Below, piece by piece: positions 1-12,377 of a DNA stretch of 64,000 nucleotides. Position 1 is the stretch's first letter. The number at the start of each line of letters is the position of its first letter. A model generated the notes under the pieces. The model was given only the letters and a program-made list of their open reading frames with translations, searched no databases and was not told the DNA's origin. The position numbers were made by a program, and so were the translations under genes. Where the stretch lies: the NCBI RefSeq assembly GCF_023856365.1, contig NC_064542.1:22477838-22541837 (forward strand), written 5' to 3'. This DNA comes from Brienomyrus brachyistius. Taxonomy: Eukaryota; Chordata; Actinopteri; Osteoglossiformes; Mormyridae.

Positions 1-127
1 TTCAAACTCCATTACCAAACTTCATATAACCAGCCAGACTGAGAGCACAAAGGCGGGTGAACATTGTGACCAGGTGGGTGATGCAAGATCCTGATATTTA
101 AACATGAAAGTGCTTTTGTTCAACTAT

Positions 128-480
128 GAAATTCTGGTGCTAAATAAAATCAAATCAAAGATTTATTTGTAAAACAGACAGCTATACTCAGTACAATGTG
201 CAATGAAATGCTTGTTTTTCCATGACTCTGCTGACATGAGTATAAAGAGACGAAACATGAAACAATAAACAGCAAACATCAAACAATAATCATATATAGC
301 CATAAATACTTCAAAGTTGGCAGTAAATTTTCAGGTGGTAGTGCAAAGAGAGGAGTAGTAATTACACGTGTAAATGTGGCTAGACAAATATAGGGTATAG
401 TAAAGCTTATTTAAGCACATAGTCCCAATGAAGGATTGTGCATCATTTAATAAAGTTCATTTCATCGATACTTTTTGCAG
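128..480 (-). mobile_element. 3' end of an L2-like LINE, 5'-truncated
   Basis: Read on the minus strand this ends in an AATAAA-like signal and an (AAATC)-type terminal repeat. Just inside it lies the stretch acaagcatttcattgcacat, which is typical of the 3' untranslated tail of fish L2-clade non-LTR retrotransposons. No coding sequence remains, as expected for a 5'-truncated copy. The inner boundary near 480 is approximate because similarity fades into ordinary sequence. Confidence 0.55.
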
Positions 481-844
481 CCAGGTTCATATTCTGCCTG
501 TTGTAGCTACCTACAGTATATATCCCATATTTTTCTCTCTGTCTACCACTGGCTGCACCTTCCGAGATCTGCCTGTCAAAATACTAACTTTACGTGCATC
601 TTAAAATGATAATTGAATGCTCAAGACACATCTGTCTTAGGAATGAATAATGCAGTCACCAGGTTGGTTAAGTCCTTTAAGTTTTCTGGGCTTGGGAACT
701 GCAAAACACTCCACAGTTGGCCTAAGAACATCACCCACTAGCTTGAAGAAAGCAGATCAACACATACATTTGAAGTGTCTGCTGGAAAAAAAAACCACTC
801 ATCACTCAAGCCGTGATGCTGTAATTCTATCAAGCAGTCGCTGA

Positions 845-1260
845 GGGCTTCATCACCTCCTCCATCACTGTCTGGTTCAGATCTGCAGCATCACGCTCCA
901 AGGGCGGACCGCAACGTGCTACCGGATCAGCCGAGAAGGTCATCTGCTATGGCCTCCCTCCGCTGGAGAAGGTTGCACAACTCCGGGGAGTACAAGCGTG
1001 CGAAGATTGTTGCCAAACCCTCCCACCCACAGAGCCACCTGTTCTGGAGGCTGACTTCTGATAGATGTTACAGATCCGTCAACGCCAGAAGAAAGCAGCA
1101 TCTGAAGAGCTTATTTCACAGTGCTGTCGATCTTCCTGGTCAACAAACAACCCCGGGAAAATCATTACTTGTTTGGAAATGGTTGATATTTTTACACTCA
1201 GGATCACTAATGACTTCGCTTATAACACCTGTCAGATTTATTTGTTTGCTGATTATCGGG
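845..1260 (+). pseudogene. Decayed LINE reverse transcriptase C-terminus (L2/CR1-type)
   Basis: The plus strand carries the C-terminal part of a fish L2/CR1-type non-LTR retrotransposon ORF2 protein, spread over two frames. Upstream, at about 860-900, one frame reads SSITVWF, the conserved block after the reverse-transcriptase domain. After a frameshift near 905-920 a second frame continues with the basic region, including KPSHPQSHLFWRL, then RCYRSVNARR and LKSLFHSAVDL at about 1000-1130. In intact elements this corresponds to the segment with SHPGHSLFELLPSGRRYRSI-type residues just before the stop. The catalytic reverse-transcriptase core and endonuclease are absent, and the frameshift shows the copy is dead. 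The ORF at 916-1272 is therefore a retrotransposon relic rather than a host gene. The family is clear, but the exact subfamily (L2, Maui or Rex) is not resolved. Confidence 0.7.
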
Positions 1261-2080
1261 TTTAACCTTTAAACAAACACGCTATGTTTACTTAGGGGTA
1301 GGACTTGAGTATTCTGCATGATGTTTTCATCATTTTAAGCTGATACAGCCCCCAAGATAAATGCCACATTCATCAGACATTGAAGTTTAGCAAATGCAAA
1401 TTAATATATTCATCCCAGCAATACAGCAAGGTGTAACTTTGTATGTTACACTGAAGCTTATTCCAAATATTGCTCTATTGATTTCATATGGTAATCGACA
1501 CGGTTTATTTTAAAGATTAATGAGGCATTTTCTGAGGGGTATGATATTCATGAACCCAAACAAAAACAGTCAGCATGAAGGTGGAAATAAGCTAACTGGT
1601 GATAAAATCTCAGATTTTTATAGCTGGAGATTTTTAGTTCGCTAACAGCCAAAACAATCGCCGGAAGAATCAAATAAGGAAGTAGCTTTAAAAATAAAAT
1701 GAATATGAACTGAAGAGGATTCAGGCACAAATCTATCATGTTACATTTCTGGAAATTAAACCTACTTTATTCACCAATGAGAGTCAGAGATTGTTAATTT
1801 TTTTCTTTTAAATTTATGGATGATAAAATTATGTATGCGACTTCGCTATATGATTTCAATCATTTTCATGTGAGAACAACATAATTGTAGGTTCCATTTG
1901 AAGATCTTCAAAGGAATCCTTGTTAGTTTTTCTCTGTACAAGGGTCCTTGGGATCCTCAGTGCTTTATCCTCCTCTTCAGATTCGTAATTAATGTTATTA
2001 TGCATTGGAGGGGACTTGCTGAGGAGCAAACACAAACATCACCACACGGTCACTGGGTTAAAGCCGATTGTCGCTTTGCG
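1261..2080. other. Unique AT-rich sequence, nothing recognised
   Basis: No repeat family, RNA gene or protein-like reading frame is recognised. The first part may include the 3' untranslated end of the LINE relic just upstream. Confidence 0.3.
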
Positions 2081-2208
2081 TTTTCGGCCAAATCCATTCC
2101 TCAGAGTGTCACCTGTTTTATACGCACTAGGGGTGAATATTTACTGCATGCATTTCTCTCTGTTCACTCAGCAAATACGACACTCTGAGGAATGGATCTG
2201 GCCGAAAA
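2081..2208. repeat. Inverted repeat, 30-bp arms, 68-bp loop
   Basis: The arms are 2081-2110 and 2179-2208 and match as reverse complements at 29 of 30 positions, starting ttttcggcc and ending ggccgaaaa. The 68-bp loop shows no further pairing. The structure could be a small MITE with 30-bp terminal repeats, but no flanking target duplication is visible. Confidence 0.7.
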
Positions 2209-3293
2209 TCCTGGTACAATTTCTCCTGGTACAAGTATAACACAATCTCCATTATTCTCTGGGACCCCTTAGCTGCCCTATAGGTGCTTGGATGCCTGAA
2301 TGGAATTTGACAACAAGAACTAGTATGAGCTAGACTATAAACTGAAATATAAACCATAAACCTGCACATTTAAAAGGGAATATCTGAAGTTGATAAAAAA
2401 GGTACACCCAAACATATCACACTCAGCAAATAAAATGTTTAGAAATGGTTGGGTCCTCGCGACCATAAAACATGGCTGAATCTGGGACCGAAGGAGGCTC
2501 TGTTGAAACCCTGCCTTGCTGAGCTGTGGTACGGCCCATTTATCAGACCCATGGCACCGAACCTGAGGATTTAGGGTGCGTCACAGGGCCCTGTGGCCGG
2601 CGTGATCGATGGGGCTTCACACTCCGCGGTGCCGAGGCAGATAAAGTTTGAGAGATGAGTTTAGCGGCAGGCGCTTGGACATGTAGTGGGGATTAGGCAG
2701 GGAAAACAAAATTAACATTACAAAACATTTTTAAAAACATTTCTGTGGGAATTCCGTAATCAATAAAACGCAAGGAGCCTCATCACTGCTGAAGGTAGCA
2801 AGACTGGACAGCAAACGTGCAAGAAAAAATAAACACATTTTCTTGCATCAGTCTTGTTAGTGAGGAGAAGGGCCCCTCTCTGGGTCTTTAATCTGATCTG
2901 AGGGGCGTTTTTTCTGCGGCAGAGATGCTGATACATTAGTCAGACGCCCCTGCGATTGTGATGAGGTGCCGCGTCACCCCTGCACCCCCGGCTCCCAGCA
3001 CTTCCCATTTAATTACACTGTGTCCCAGCAGGTCCGTCACTGAGCGATGCACCTGCCCCACCCCCTGCCACCCCCCCACCCCTGGTCCTCCTCGCCTGAA
3101 TACCCCCGATCCACTAGTCCCCCACATTTCCTTCCAGAAGCTTCTGCTCCACGCTGAGCAGAGCTGTCTGTGTCACCGACCTTCTTGCCTGGACATTGCG
3201 CGGGGTGGGGGGCACAGGTGGTCTGCCGGCTTCACTGCTCTGACTGACGGATCTGACCGCTGTTCTTTTCACAGTGGGCCATTGCCCCGCCTG
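2209..3293. other. Unique sequence, C-rich towards the end
   Basis: No recognisable element. From about 2940 the plus strand becomes C-rich. This opens a 141-codon proline-rich frame (2958-3383) that is a composition artefact. Confidence 0.3.
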
Positions 3294-3536
3294 CCCCCCC
3301 CCCCCCCCCCCTCGCTCTGTCTGATTTGCCCTCCATTCAAGGGCACACAGGTATCAGTGCTACCACTGGTTTTATTAACTTGAGCTTTTCCCCTTCGCCC
3401 AAAATGAAGAGATAATTCTGTTACTGTACATCTCTGTGCACCTCAGTTTGAGGAAATCTCCCCCCCTTCACTTCAGACCCTGTCATTGTCTCTATCCTCT
3501 TTCCATGGCCATACTCAATGCCCCCCCCCCCCCCCC
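3294..3536. repeat. Poly-C tracts (18 and 16 nt)
   Basis: Uninterrupted C runs lie at 3294-3311 and 3521-3536 in a pyrimidine-rich stretch. Such tracts are prone to length error in sequencing, so the true lengths may differ. Confidence 0.9.
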
Positions 3537-3796
3537 TCGACAATACCACGGCCTGTTGCCCCCTCTCACCTTAAAGATGGTCACAGTGCAAGAACCATAA
3601 ACTGAGCACTGTGGCCGTTACCGTGTTCTGCGATCAGAACCAATTTGCATATAAACTAATTTATTTAGGCAAGGCTGAATAATTGTTCATTATTTTAGAC
3701 TGTAGTGTGGTTGTCTGAGGTTAATTATGGACTAATTATAGAATCCCACAGAGACAGGATGCCAGGATCCTTACAGTTAAGTGTGTCTTAAATGCG

Positions 3797-3842
<46 letters not shown>
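3797..3842. repeat. (CA)n(TA)n microsatellite
   Basis: A short CA run passes directly into about 17 TA dinucleotides. This is a compound dinucleotide microsatellite. Confidence 0.95.
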
Positions 3843-3843
<1 letters not shown>

Positions 3844-5053
3844 CTCGTGAATAATTACATGTAGTTTCCTACATAGGTTGGGATGAATTATAAGCCTTTT
3901 AAACAGGTTGGTTCACCTCACACTGTGATCAGAAGGATAACAGTATCCTGCAGAAAGGTGCTGTAATTGGAGCTGGTGGTCGGTTAGTCAGAATCCATGA
4001 CTAGGTAGTTAGTTTCACTCAGGAAGTTTTCAGCGACTCAACAACATGGATGGGGTGGCGTCGGCGGCCAGGTTACGCTTGAAATGAATGTTTGTACTGA
4101 TAAAAATAGCCTTCGGCTTTTGTGAGCCTGTGATTATTAGTACTTGCTGACTTACTGAATTTGGTGATCACAGAACAACGGAGAGCCTTAGAAGCAGGAG
4201 GAGCAGACAGAACTGAAGATCAACGACACAAAATTCCGGCTTTCAGGGACTGCAAAAGGTGATGAAGCCCTCAGCGAAAACTGGATAGTTAACTTGCTAA
4301 AATGTGCTGAAAATCTTTTAGCTGCATTTGGATCTTGGAGCAAATTTCTTGCATGGAAGATGTTGGCTCGCATCCCAGTAAGGGCCATACTGTTGTACCT
4401 TGAGAAAAGATCATAAAGTGAGATGCCACAGTATAATAGTTGGCCGCATACATGAGTGAAAATAGTGAGCTAAGCGATTGAAACTGACTGTAGGGGCAGA
4501 CTGAGGCCTTGATCTCCAGACGGCCCTGGAAGACCTCTCACTTCTGGCTGATGACTCTCGATACATCTTCATCATTATTTCATGAACTTTCTTTTTTACA
4601 CTCCAAGTGTCTGGAAGCGATGCAGATTTGTGGTGGATCGGTGGCAGATGGGACGGCCCTGGGGATGTGCAAAGGGCCCCTACACCTTCTTTGCCAGGGT
4701 TGCCATGGAGAAGGTTTGATGAGGGTGGCCGGACTGGACACGAGCCCTCAGGCGTTATGAGATGGGTTCTTGGTGACCAGGCCGAACATCTGCGGTGGTG
4801 CTGATGAAGAGATGACTAAGTAGGAGATGCCTTCTCCATCGTGGTGGTGGCGATGATGGTTGGTGGGGGCCGATGGTGTAGAGAATCACTGTGATACAGG
4901 ATGTCATTAATTTTAAAAGCAGGCGATGCTAAGATCTCCCACTTGGCAGGGGCTTCAGGGGTGGTGGGGGGTGGGGGTTGTCTGCTGAATGATCAGAACA
5001 AGCACTGGCAAAGCGAGTTAATGACCCCCCCTCCACCACCACAGAAACACACG

Positions 5054-5055
<2 letters not shown>
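3843..5055. other. Unique sequence, nothing recognised
   Basis: No family-level similarity or credible exon found. The short reading frames here carry no recognisable motif. Confidence 0.3.

Positions 5056-5089
<34 letters not shown>
5056..5089. repeat. (AC)n microsatellite
   Basis: About 15 AC units, lightly interrupted at the 5' side. Confidence 0.95.
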
Positions 5090-5093
<4 letters not shown>

Positions 5094-5405
5094 TCTAGAT
5101 CCTCTAATCAGTCATGCCTGCTCTTCACATCCACTGGACAACGGGTCATTAACGTATGATGGATCTGAAAGAGGCCAAACACAAGTCCTCCTGCACTCCC
5201 TAAGTGTTCAAATGAAGGATCTCGCTCAAGTTTATGACCTCTGAGCTTCTGCGGAGATGATGTTGAGCCACCGGCACTTGGCCCACTTTCTGTGAGTTGC
5301 TTCTGTAGCCTCATCGTGTATATGACTGCCGACCAAAGTGTTCCCCAGATCAGCAGCAGAGAGTGTATTTACAGTACTGGGGTCAGTGTGCGTCTCAGCA
5401 GGATA

Positions 5406-5429
5406 GGATTGGGTTAGGGTTAGGGTTGG
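5406..5429 (+). repeat. Short interstitial telomere-like repeat
   Basis: About three TTAGGG-type units (gggttagggttagggttggg). This is too short to indicate a telomere fusion by itself. Confidence 0.75.
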
Positions 5430-6373
5430 GATACTGTGCCTGTGACCCTCAATCAAGTAAGTGTGTCTCTTGGAGACCATGATGCGAGAGACAAAAAGAC
5501 AATTTCCCCAATTTCCCCATGTGGATGAATGACGTATCACTATTCCTTACTTTTTGTAAAACATAATACATAATAATAATAAAGGGAATAACTAAGTGCC
5601 TGTAATCACTTTCACGTGAGAAGATGAAGGCTTTGCTGGTCACCAGATAAGGACAGAACATACCATGCATGTTTGCAGTAAAATGTACAGTCCCTTCGGG
5701 AAACATTCAGTGCTGAAGCCATTATTTGCAGACATAACAGACTGGGTCCTCAGCTGAATGACCGCAATGGGGACATGCACTCCTAAGATGTGTTGCATTA
5801 TTTAGTCATTATTTGTGGCTTTTTCCTATTAAATGATGCGTAACCCGTAGGTCTGGTTACCACATCCTGCACTTTGTGGGACGGTATTTCGGGATCCGTG
5901 CTGTTCCCCATCCCGCCTGAATTTACGGAACCCGCGCCTCACCTCTCCGACTGCATCACATTGGGAGAAGCCGGTCTGTATTCCGGTTAGAAGGCATTCC
6001 CACTGGGATACAGAGGTTTCCTTCACATTTTGACGATATATATCTGACAAATTACCACTAAACAGGCTGCATAATGAGAAACGCTGCCGACAAGCAGGCG
6101 GTGGCGGACAGCAGTGGTCACACGGTGCTTAGAGCCTGAACAGCGAATCCACTCCTGTCAGTGTCCCACTCAGAGGCTTTGGGGGGGGCACTTGAAGCAT
6201 AGGACAGTGGCCCAAAGCACAGTGTGAGGGATATCAGCCAGGTCACAAGGCAGCCCTCCCGGGGGAGAAAAAAGAGACAGAGCCCCCCACCCAAACCCCC
6301 AGGTGGGGGGTGGATGCTTGTTAAAAGGAGCGTGACTCAATGTGCCTGCTCAGTTTCCCACACTGTGGAGAGA
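5430..6373. other. Unique sequence, nothing recognised
   Basis: No repeat family, RNA gene or recognisable coding segment seen. Confidence 0.3.
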
Positions 6374-6724
6374 CCCCCCCCCCCCCCCATCTTTAAAAGG
6401 CCTGGGCTTGAAAGAGGACGTCCACTTGTAAAGTAACAGTTCTAAAATGGGGCTTCTTCCTTCTCTGAAAGGAATTAGCTCAATTTGAGAGGCTGGGGGG
6501 GGGGGGAGAGGAAACAATTCATCATTCATCCGGACGAGAAAGCGGTACGTCAGACAGTCATAAGGCAGCCTTTGTTGGAGATTTAAGGGCTGCTGAGGAA
6601 TGGTAGCTTTGGGACAAAGCAGCAGTCTGTGCTGTTTTTTTCAGCTATCTTACAACAACCATCTTCTTTTGGGGGCGTCACAACAAATGAAAACTGCGGG
6701 AGACCCCCCCCCCCCCCCCCCCCC
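6374..6724. repeat. Cluster of poly-C/poly-G tracts
   Basis: Within 350 bp there is a 15-nt C run (6374-6388), a 12-nt G run (6495-6506) and a 21-nt C run (6704-6724). The opposite orientation of the G run means each strand carries a potential G-quadruplex former. Confidence 0.9.
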
Positions 6725-7409
6725 GAACCAGCCAACACTAATAAATGTCTGGTATCTCAGTTCACAAGCAATCGAAGAGAGGAAGGACATTTAAGGACAT
6801 CTAAGTGCCAATTCCGGTCGAGCACAGTTATGAAGGGCCGAGCTTTAATTAATGTCGCTATTTCATTCCCTGAGAACCACCGTAAATTGAAGAAACTGAA
6901 AACCAATTTCCATTATTTCGAGCTGAAATTGAAGGTGTTCCTAGTCGAATTGAAAAACCTCAAAGAATTTTCCTAAATATCACCAGAACAATGCAAAGAG
7001 CTTATATAAGTAACAAAGTCTGAAATAAATGACAAAGGCTGAATGAAATGAAGCGTACAGCGTGTCAAGACAATGAGAGCGTAGAACAAAGCAAGGATGC
7101 GCGTAAACAGCATGGTCTGCCTACACGCTACACTTACGCAGACCCAAAGTGTGTCACTAAGACATGCCAAGCTATTCGCATTTATTCTGTAGGGTACTTG
7201 TGAACCTGGAAACTGCCATTTAGAGGAAAGTGGTGTGTAATATGTTGCTTTATATATATGACGTTTGGCTGAAACCATAATGCTAAATCACTGCTTGTAG
7301 CTTTTTTTAAGGATATTCTTGCCTGGCTGAGAATCTGTATGTCGGGGACCAGTATCAAAATGCGAGAGCTGCGAGGCCAGAAAAACTGTAAAATAAATAT
7401 TGCAGTATA
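6725..7409. other. Unique sequence, nothing recognised
   Basis: No supported element. The reading frames here have no recognisable motif. Confidence 0.3.
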
Positions 7410-7595
7410 TTTTCATTTATTTAGCAGATGCTTTTATCCAAAGCATCGTATATTTTTTGAGAAAGCAGAGTTAGAAAGTCCCTGAAGCAGATAAGGGCCT
7501 TGCTCAAGGGCCCAACAGTGAAATGATTCTCTTGACCTTGGGATTTGAACCAGCAACCTTGCCATTGCAGAAACCCTGTCCTAACCCACACATAG
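7410..7595 (-). mobile_element. tRNA-derived SINE of teleost type
   Basis: The minus strand has a polymerase III B-box-like ggttcaaatcc near 7541-7551. A conserved body follows, including the complement of cttgctcaaggg. The tail is the complement of tttagcagatgcttttatcc, a stretch common in fish short interspersed repeats. The A box is degraded. It is a relic without visible target duplications. Confidence 0.65.
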
Positions 7596-8759
7596 AGCCC
7601 ACAAGCATCCGTCAGCTGCTGAGTGAGTGTTCATGACAGATGAACTGCAGCCGCTCTGAAGCCAAAGAGCGGGCTGACTGCTTGTTGGGTGCCGGATATC
7701 AGTATATTATGAGTCGTTATTTTACCTACCTTGTTTATAAGGAGAATGAATTCTGGGAAAGCTACGTAGCCGCCCAGTCACAGAACCACGACACCCTGTG
7801 ATACGACCCGGTTCCTGTCCACGTGTCACTCACAGGAATCTGATAATGACGCCATTCTTCTGTAGCTTCACCTCGCCACGATTCCTACTGTCAGCAAGAA
7901 CTGGATGAGACTGAAGGCGAAGAAGTAACAGAAAAACTCAACAAAAAAAGCATGCAACATAGACGGGGAATTTACAACAAGTCGCGCGGCTATTTTGGGC
8001 CCCATCAAGACAGTGTATGACCCCAAATACTACCACTGCCCCTCGCTCGAGGACATGGCGGATATAAGGGGGTATAGCTGGGGTGGGGGGAAAAGGCGCG
8101 TGGCAAGGGGTAAGACATTCTACAGAGGTCACCGTCTCTTCAGGCACGAGGGGAGGGCTTCAGACCGACGATAAATATCCACAGTGATGATCGCATTTTT
8201 TGGCAGACCTCGTTGGAGCTATCACCTCGTGACACCCCCCCCCCCACCCATCTATGGCACAAACACATGATTGTGCTGAGCAGGATGAGAGGGAGTGATG
8301 CAGTCAAAAAAAACCATGGGCTACGCCACGTCAATGTGGCGGAGGCGCCCAGGATGCTTACATCATGTCGCTAGCGCTGGAATCCCCGATGGGTTTACGG
8401 AGGAATGACGACCGCATGCTGCAGGAATTTCTTTGGATGGCTAAAGCCGAACGCCGGTGCATAAAGACACTTCTGTTAGGGAGGCGACTCCATCCTTCAC
8501 TGCGAGATCTGGCTGACGGGGTTAAACATTCAGCGCCATGAGTAACGAGACCCGTTAGTTGAACTGGTACAGCAGGACAGAGAGAAGGTGGGAGCTGGGA
8601 TGACGAATGGGAGAGGCACGGAATCTTCTGGGTGGGCAGCTGCTCGAGAGCAAACCTATCATGCACGTTATGTATTTATTAAGTAATTAAAACTCTTTCT
8701 CTGCTATGCACTCTATTCTAATCACCTGCACGTTGCATATATCAGCCACACTTCATGTG
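7596..8759. other. Unique sequence, nothing recognised
   Basis: No recognisable repeat or gene, apart from an 11-nt C run at 8235-8245. Confidence 0.3.
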
Positions 8760-8865
8760 GCCACTGTCTTGTCCGAACTGTATCTGCGGTTTGTATGAGA
8801 GACATTGACAACCAGCAAGAAAAGCATACAGTACTTGGCCAATAAGCCCGATTCTGATTCTGATA
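8760..8865 (+). mobile_element. 3' end of an L2-like LINE
   Basis: The stretch ends with acttggccaataagcccgat followed by a short (TTCTGA)n-like terminal repeat. This is the usual 3' terminus of a fish L2-clade LINE. Only the tail is present. Confidence 0.5.
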
Positions 8866-11051
8866 TAACAATGACAAAGCAGTCAGTCAGCGCCTCTTCC
8901 TGCGACTGACAGACCGGGAGGGAATCGAGTCGACAGCACATCGACCAGCTAAGAAGATGGACCACTTTATCTATGGAGTGCTCCGTCTCTTGGGACATCC
9001 CTGTGGACTCCAATCAATGAATGCTCCTCATGCTCACATTAAGATATGTACCTGCGAAGGAGCGAGACAAAGTCAAGGATTCACGCTGCGGATAAATCTA
9101 GGGAATAAAAAAGGCACTTAAACACGCCACTTTACCAGCTATGGTGGGTATAAATCCATGCAGAGGACAGGGACATCCACTGAAAATAACAGAGGACACT
9201 TTATGGTAAAGTAAGTGAACGGAGCAGGACAGGACACTTTCAGACACTCCCAGAGAGTGAGTCTAAGTGGAGGCGTCAAAAAAACAAACGTCCGTATCTC
9301 ATAATAAATGGAGGTGGCCCAAAGCCCTTCCCAAATACAGCGTGTATGAAATGTTCAGCTAATCACGGCATAACCAGCGGCGAGAAAAACAGCTGGACGG
9401 CACTCACGGCTGATTGGACGACAGCGGCGTGGCAACAATCCAGAAGGTTCCCAGGTAGAAAGAGTTACGGGAAGACAGCCAAAGGACAGCCAAGAGGATG
9501 CATTAGCAAGGACAGTATCGTGTGAGGCAGCAGGCTCCTCATTATCCTCTGCTTGGGGGGGCGGGGGGAGGGGGGTGGGGCTTAGATATTCATGAAAGAA
9601 TTTTTTAAAGTTCTCCTAAGAGAAAAAGAAAGATGGCAGCCCTTTAGTTTGGACTACGTGAGGAGGACCAAGGTGTCCTTCATCACCGACATGAGAAATG
9701 CCCCGAGGCATGTTTATGTGGCGCCGTGGATTTAAAGGTGAGTCTGGTAGCGCAAAGGTGAAAATAGACGAGTAAACAGACTCTGATGGGCGAATAAAAA
9801 ATGATCTTTAAAGATGGCTGGAGCTTCCCTCCCCAGGTCTGTGACTGCTTTCAGGCCTGGTCCATCTTGTCTCAGCTGGATCTGCAGGGAATTAGAGAGT
9901 CGGCGGGGATCCTAGACCTTCTCAAAGAAACAGGATTAATTTTTCTTTGCCACGCCGGCCCCCCCCCCCCACCAGTTCTAGCTGCAGCTCCACAGCCCCC
10001 GAGGTTAGTGCTGATAGGCTTCTGTGCTCACGGCCACTGAACATATAAGAGTCAGGTTTTTCTCCATCTTGGATGTCAGATGGTGCTTCACTGTAAACAT
10101 GAAGTCTTTCTTCATAAAAGACATCGGGTTTCTTTTAACTGTTCTCTTAGGCTTAGATGGAATCCCATGTTTAGTTGTGCTCCTCAAAAGAAAAGTTTCA
10201 CGCATCTTCCAACAATGAGTGCATTCCTCTATATGCCAGAATCCCATCAACACACCTACTGTATTGCTTGATACATGAAGTACAACCTGTAGCTCTGCAT
10301 AGACCAGGGCTGTCTAGTCTAACTTCTTTATAGATAAACAAACAAAAATAAAATGTATTGTGGATTTTTCCACGGGGTAATAAATAGTCCCAAAAGCCAG
10401 ATATGCTATTGCCAAGTTGAAAGACTGAAACGTACAATTCTAATCCCTTAATTCAGATGGATATTTGATGGTGTGCCTCAGGTAAGGTAAAACACTCAAA
10501 GGTTCAAAATATGGTTCCCTTGGCTTTTCAACAAGTGACCTTCAAATTCTGAAATCTCATGCTTAGTCATTTAGCTGACCTCTTTTTAAAGGATGTCATT
10601 CTGGAATTGCTGACGCTGTCATGAACCGTTGCCTGGTGTTCTATCTCTTTTGTTGCAACCCTCCATTTTCTCTTTTTTTTTGGGGCTCCTCTATGACGAG
10701 ACCTGTGTGTGCTGGAGACATGCCCCCAGGTAATCTGAGCACCGCTGAGAAATCTCAGCCTTTTGCTTTCATATTGACCTTTTAAAAATGCGGTATCTCT
10801 GCAGCACACACCATGTTGGGGCACATTTCACATCATGGATACAGCTGTATAGTAGCTGCCAACACTACTTTGCCTGTTGGGATGCTTGGTACCACAGAAG
10901 AACATTGACTTAGAGGCTGATTGTCCATGAGGTTGTTGGATTGCATCCATGATGAAAATGAACTGTATTCTATGCCAAGCTGCCCAAATAGAGTTTGTTT
11001 AAGCAGCACACACTGAGTGCAGGGGCAACCTTCTGATTTTAAGTTAAATTT
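8866..11051. other. Mostly unique sequence
   Basis: No gene recognised. It holds a G-rich stretch near 9555-9580 and a 12-nt C run at 9959-9970. A fragment near 10300 (ccagggctgtctagtcta) resembles the end of a fish hAT-type repeat but is too short to call. Confidence 0.3.
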
Positions 11052-11648
11052 TGGGCTGTCACTATGGATTATATCAATAATCAAGTAATCTACCGATTAT
11101 TCTGATGATTCAGCGAATAATCATTTATAATATAATATCATATAATATTGGTGGCATGGTGGTGCAGTGGTTGCCTCAAACTTCTGGGTCCCAGGTTCGA
11201 GTCTCTGCCTGAGTTACATGTGTGTGGATTTAGCATGTTCTCCTCATGTCATCATGGGGTTTCCTCCGGTTTCCCCCCATAGTACAAAAACATGCTGAGG
11301 CTAATTGGAGTTGCTAAATTGCCCGTAGGAGTGCATGTGTGAGTGAATGGTGTGTGAGTCTGCCCTGCGATGGGCTGGCCCCCCATCCTGGGTTGTTCCC
11401 TGCCTCGTGCCCATTGCTTCTGGGATAGGCTCCGGACCCCCCCGCGACCCAGTAGGATAAGCGGTTTGGAAAATGGATGGATGGATGGATGTTATTTTAA
11501 TGAGGGTTCCCTTTAGCGACGTCTAGCCTTTTTTACATCTACATTCTGCCTGCTGGCACAATTCAAGGCACCACCAACTTATTTGACAGTCTGTGATGAT
11601 AGACAAATATCACAATGTGAATTTTCTTCCAGTATTGTTCAGCCCTAA
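11052..11648. mobile_element. hAT-like non-autonomous element, split by a V-SINE
   Basis: The left end reads ttgggctgtcactat and the right end attgttcagccctaa. These are inverted copies of a gggctg-type terminus typical of hAT-superfamily elements with alternating ataatcgattaatc-like subterminal sequence, seen here at 11075-11125. The interior is interrupted at 11150-11491 by a complete-looking V-SINE, so the hAT-like element is the older insertion. No transposase sequence remains, and an 8-bp target duplication is not recognisable. Confidence 0.5.
11150..11491 (+). mobile_element. V-SINE (DANA/Mermaid-like), near full length
   Basis: It has a tRNA-derived head with A-box-like gtggtgcagtgg and B-box-like ggttcgagtctc. 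The central segment contains the conserved gtttcctccggtttcc core of the V-SINE superfamily. A body follows that ends in gataagcggtttggaaa, then a (GGAT)n tail. Compared with the copy at 46647, the tRNA-like head lacks about seven bases after the A box. It sits inside the hAT-like element. No clear target duplication is visible in the AT-rich flank. Confidence 0.85.
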
Positions 11649-11764
11649 CACACAATAAGTTCACAAAATAATTAATATTAATTGCCTATATGCATTATAT
11701 TATGTAAAATGATGTGGCTAAGTGATGGAGTGAAACTTCGGTTAAGAAGCGATTATTTTGACAT

Positions 11765-12065
11765 TCAAATTCAAAAAACTTTATTTGTCCCCGAGGGGCA
11801 ATTTAAAAGGCAGCAGCGAATAACAGTTGTAACATTTGACACAACAGATGACGCACAATAGACACACAATACAGGAATCATAGAAAATTAATTAAGCAAA
11901 ATAATTTAAGTGATGTGACCTCATTTAAGACTGGTCAGGCAATTCCGAGAGGTTCAATGGCACATATTTATGGCTCAACCTCTCATTATTGCGTGAGTCA
12001 GGCAAACCTGAGAGATCTACAGCAAAGAGTTTTTTTGTGGTGCGAAGCAGTTTCTTTACCATACT
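11765..12065 (-). mobile_element. 3' end of an L2-like LINE
   Basis: On the minus strand the sequence ends with tgcccctcggggacaaataa, then agtttttt and a (GAATTT)-type terminal repeat. This is a classic fish L2 terminus. The upstream 250 bp read as decayed 3' untranslated sequence. No coding part is left. Confidence 0.6.
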
Positions 12066-12377
12066 AGTTTTTCGATTAATGATTTGTGTGTGTAAGTCAC
12101 CAAATCCAATCTTAAATTACCTTAAGAACTGTCATGTTGCCTAAGACGCCGTTTTGAAATATGTAACCAACTCATACTGTTGCAAGTGTCAGCCAGACTT
12201 GAACTCCAGACGGTGTGATACAGCTAACTTGCCTGTACAAGTTACAGCACTAATGAAATCAAAACTGCTATTTTCAATTTAAGTCAAAGGGCTTTACTGG
12301 CACGAAAGTTTCAAAAATGATATCTGCCAAAGCATCAAAATACAGTTTGTGCAAAACTCACCCCCCCCACCACACAC

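Noticed and set aside
2958..3383. Proline-rich 141-codon frame
   Set aside because: Produced by C-rich sequence including an 18-nt C run.
5406..5429. Telomere-derived insertion
   Set aside because: Only about three TTAGGG-like units; short runs like this occur by chance or inside other repeats.
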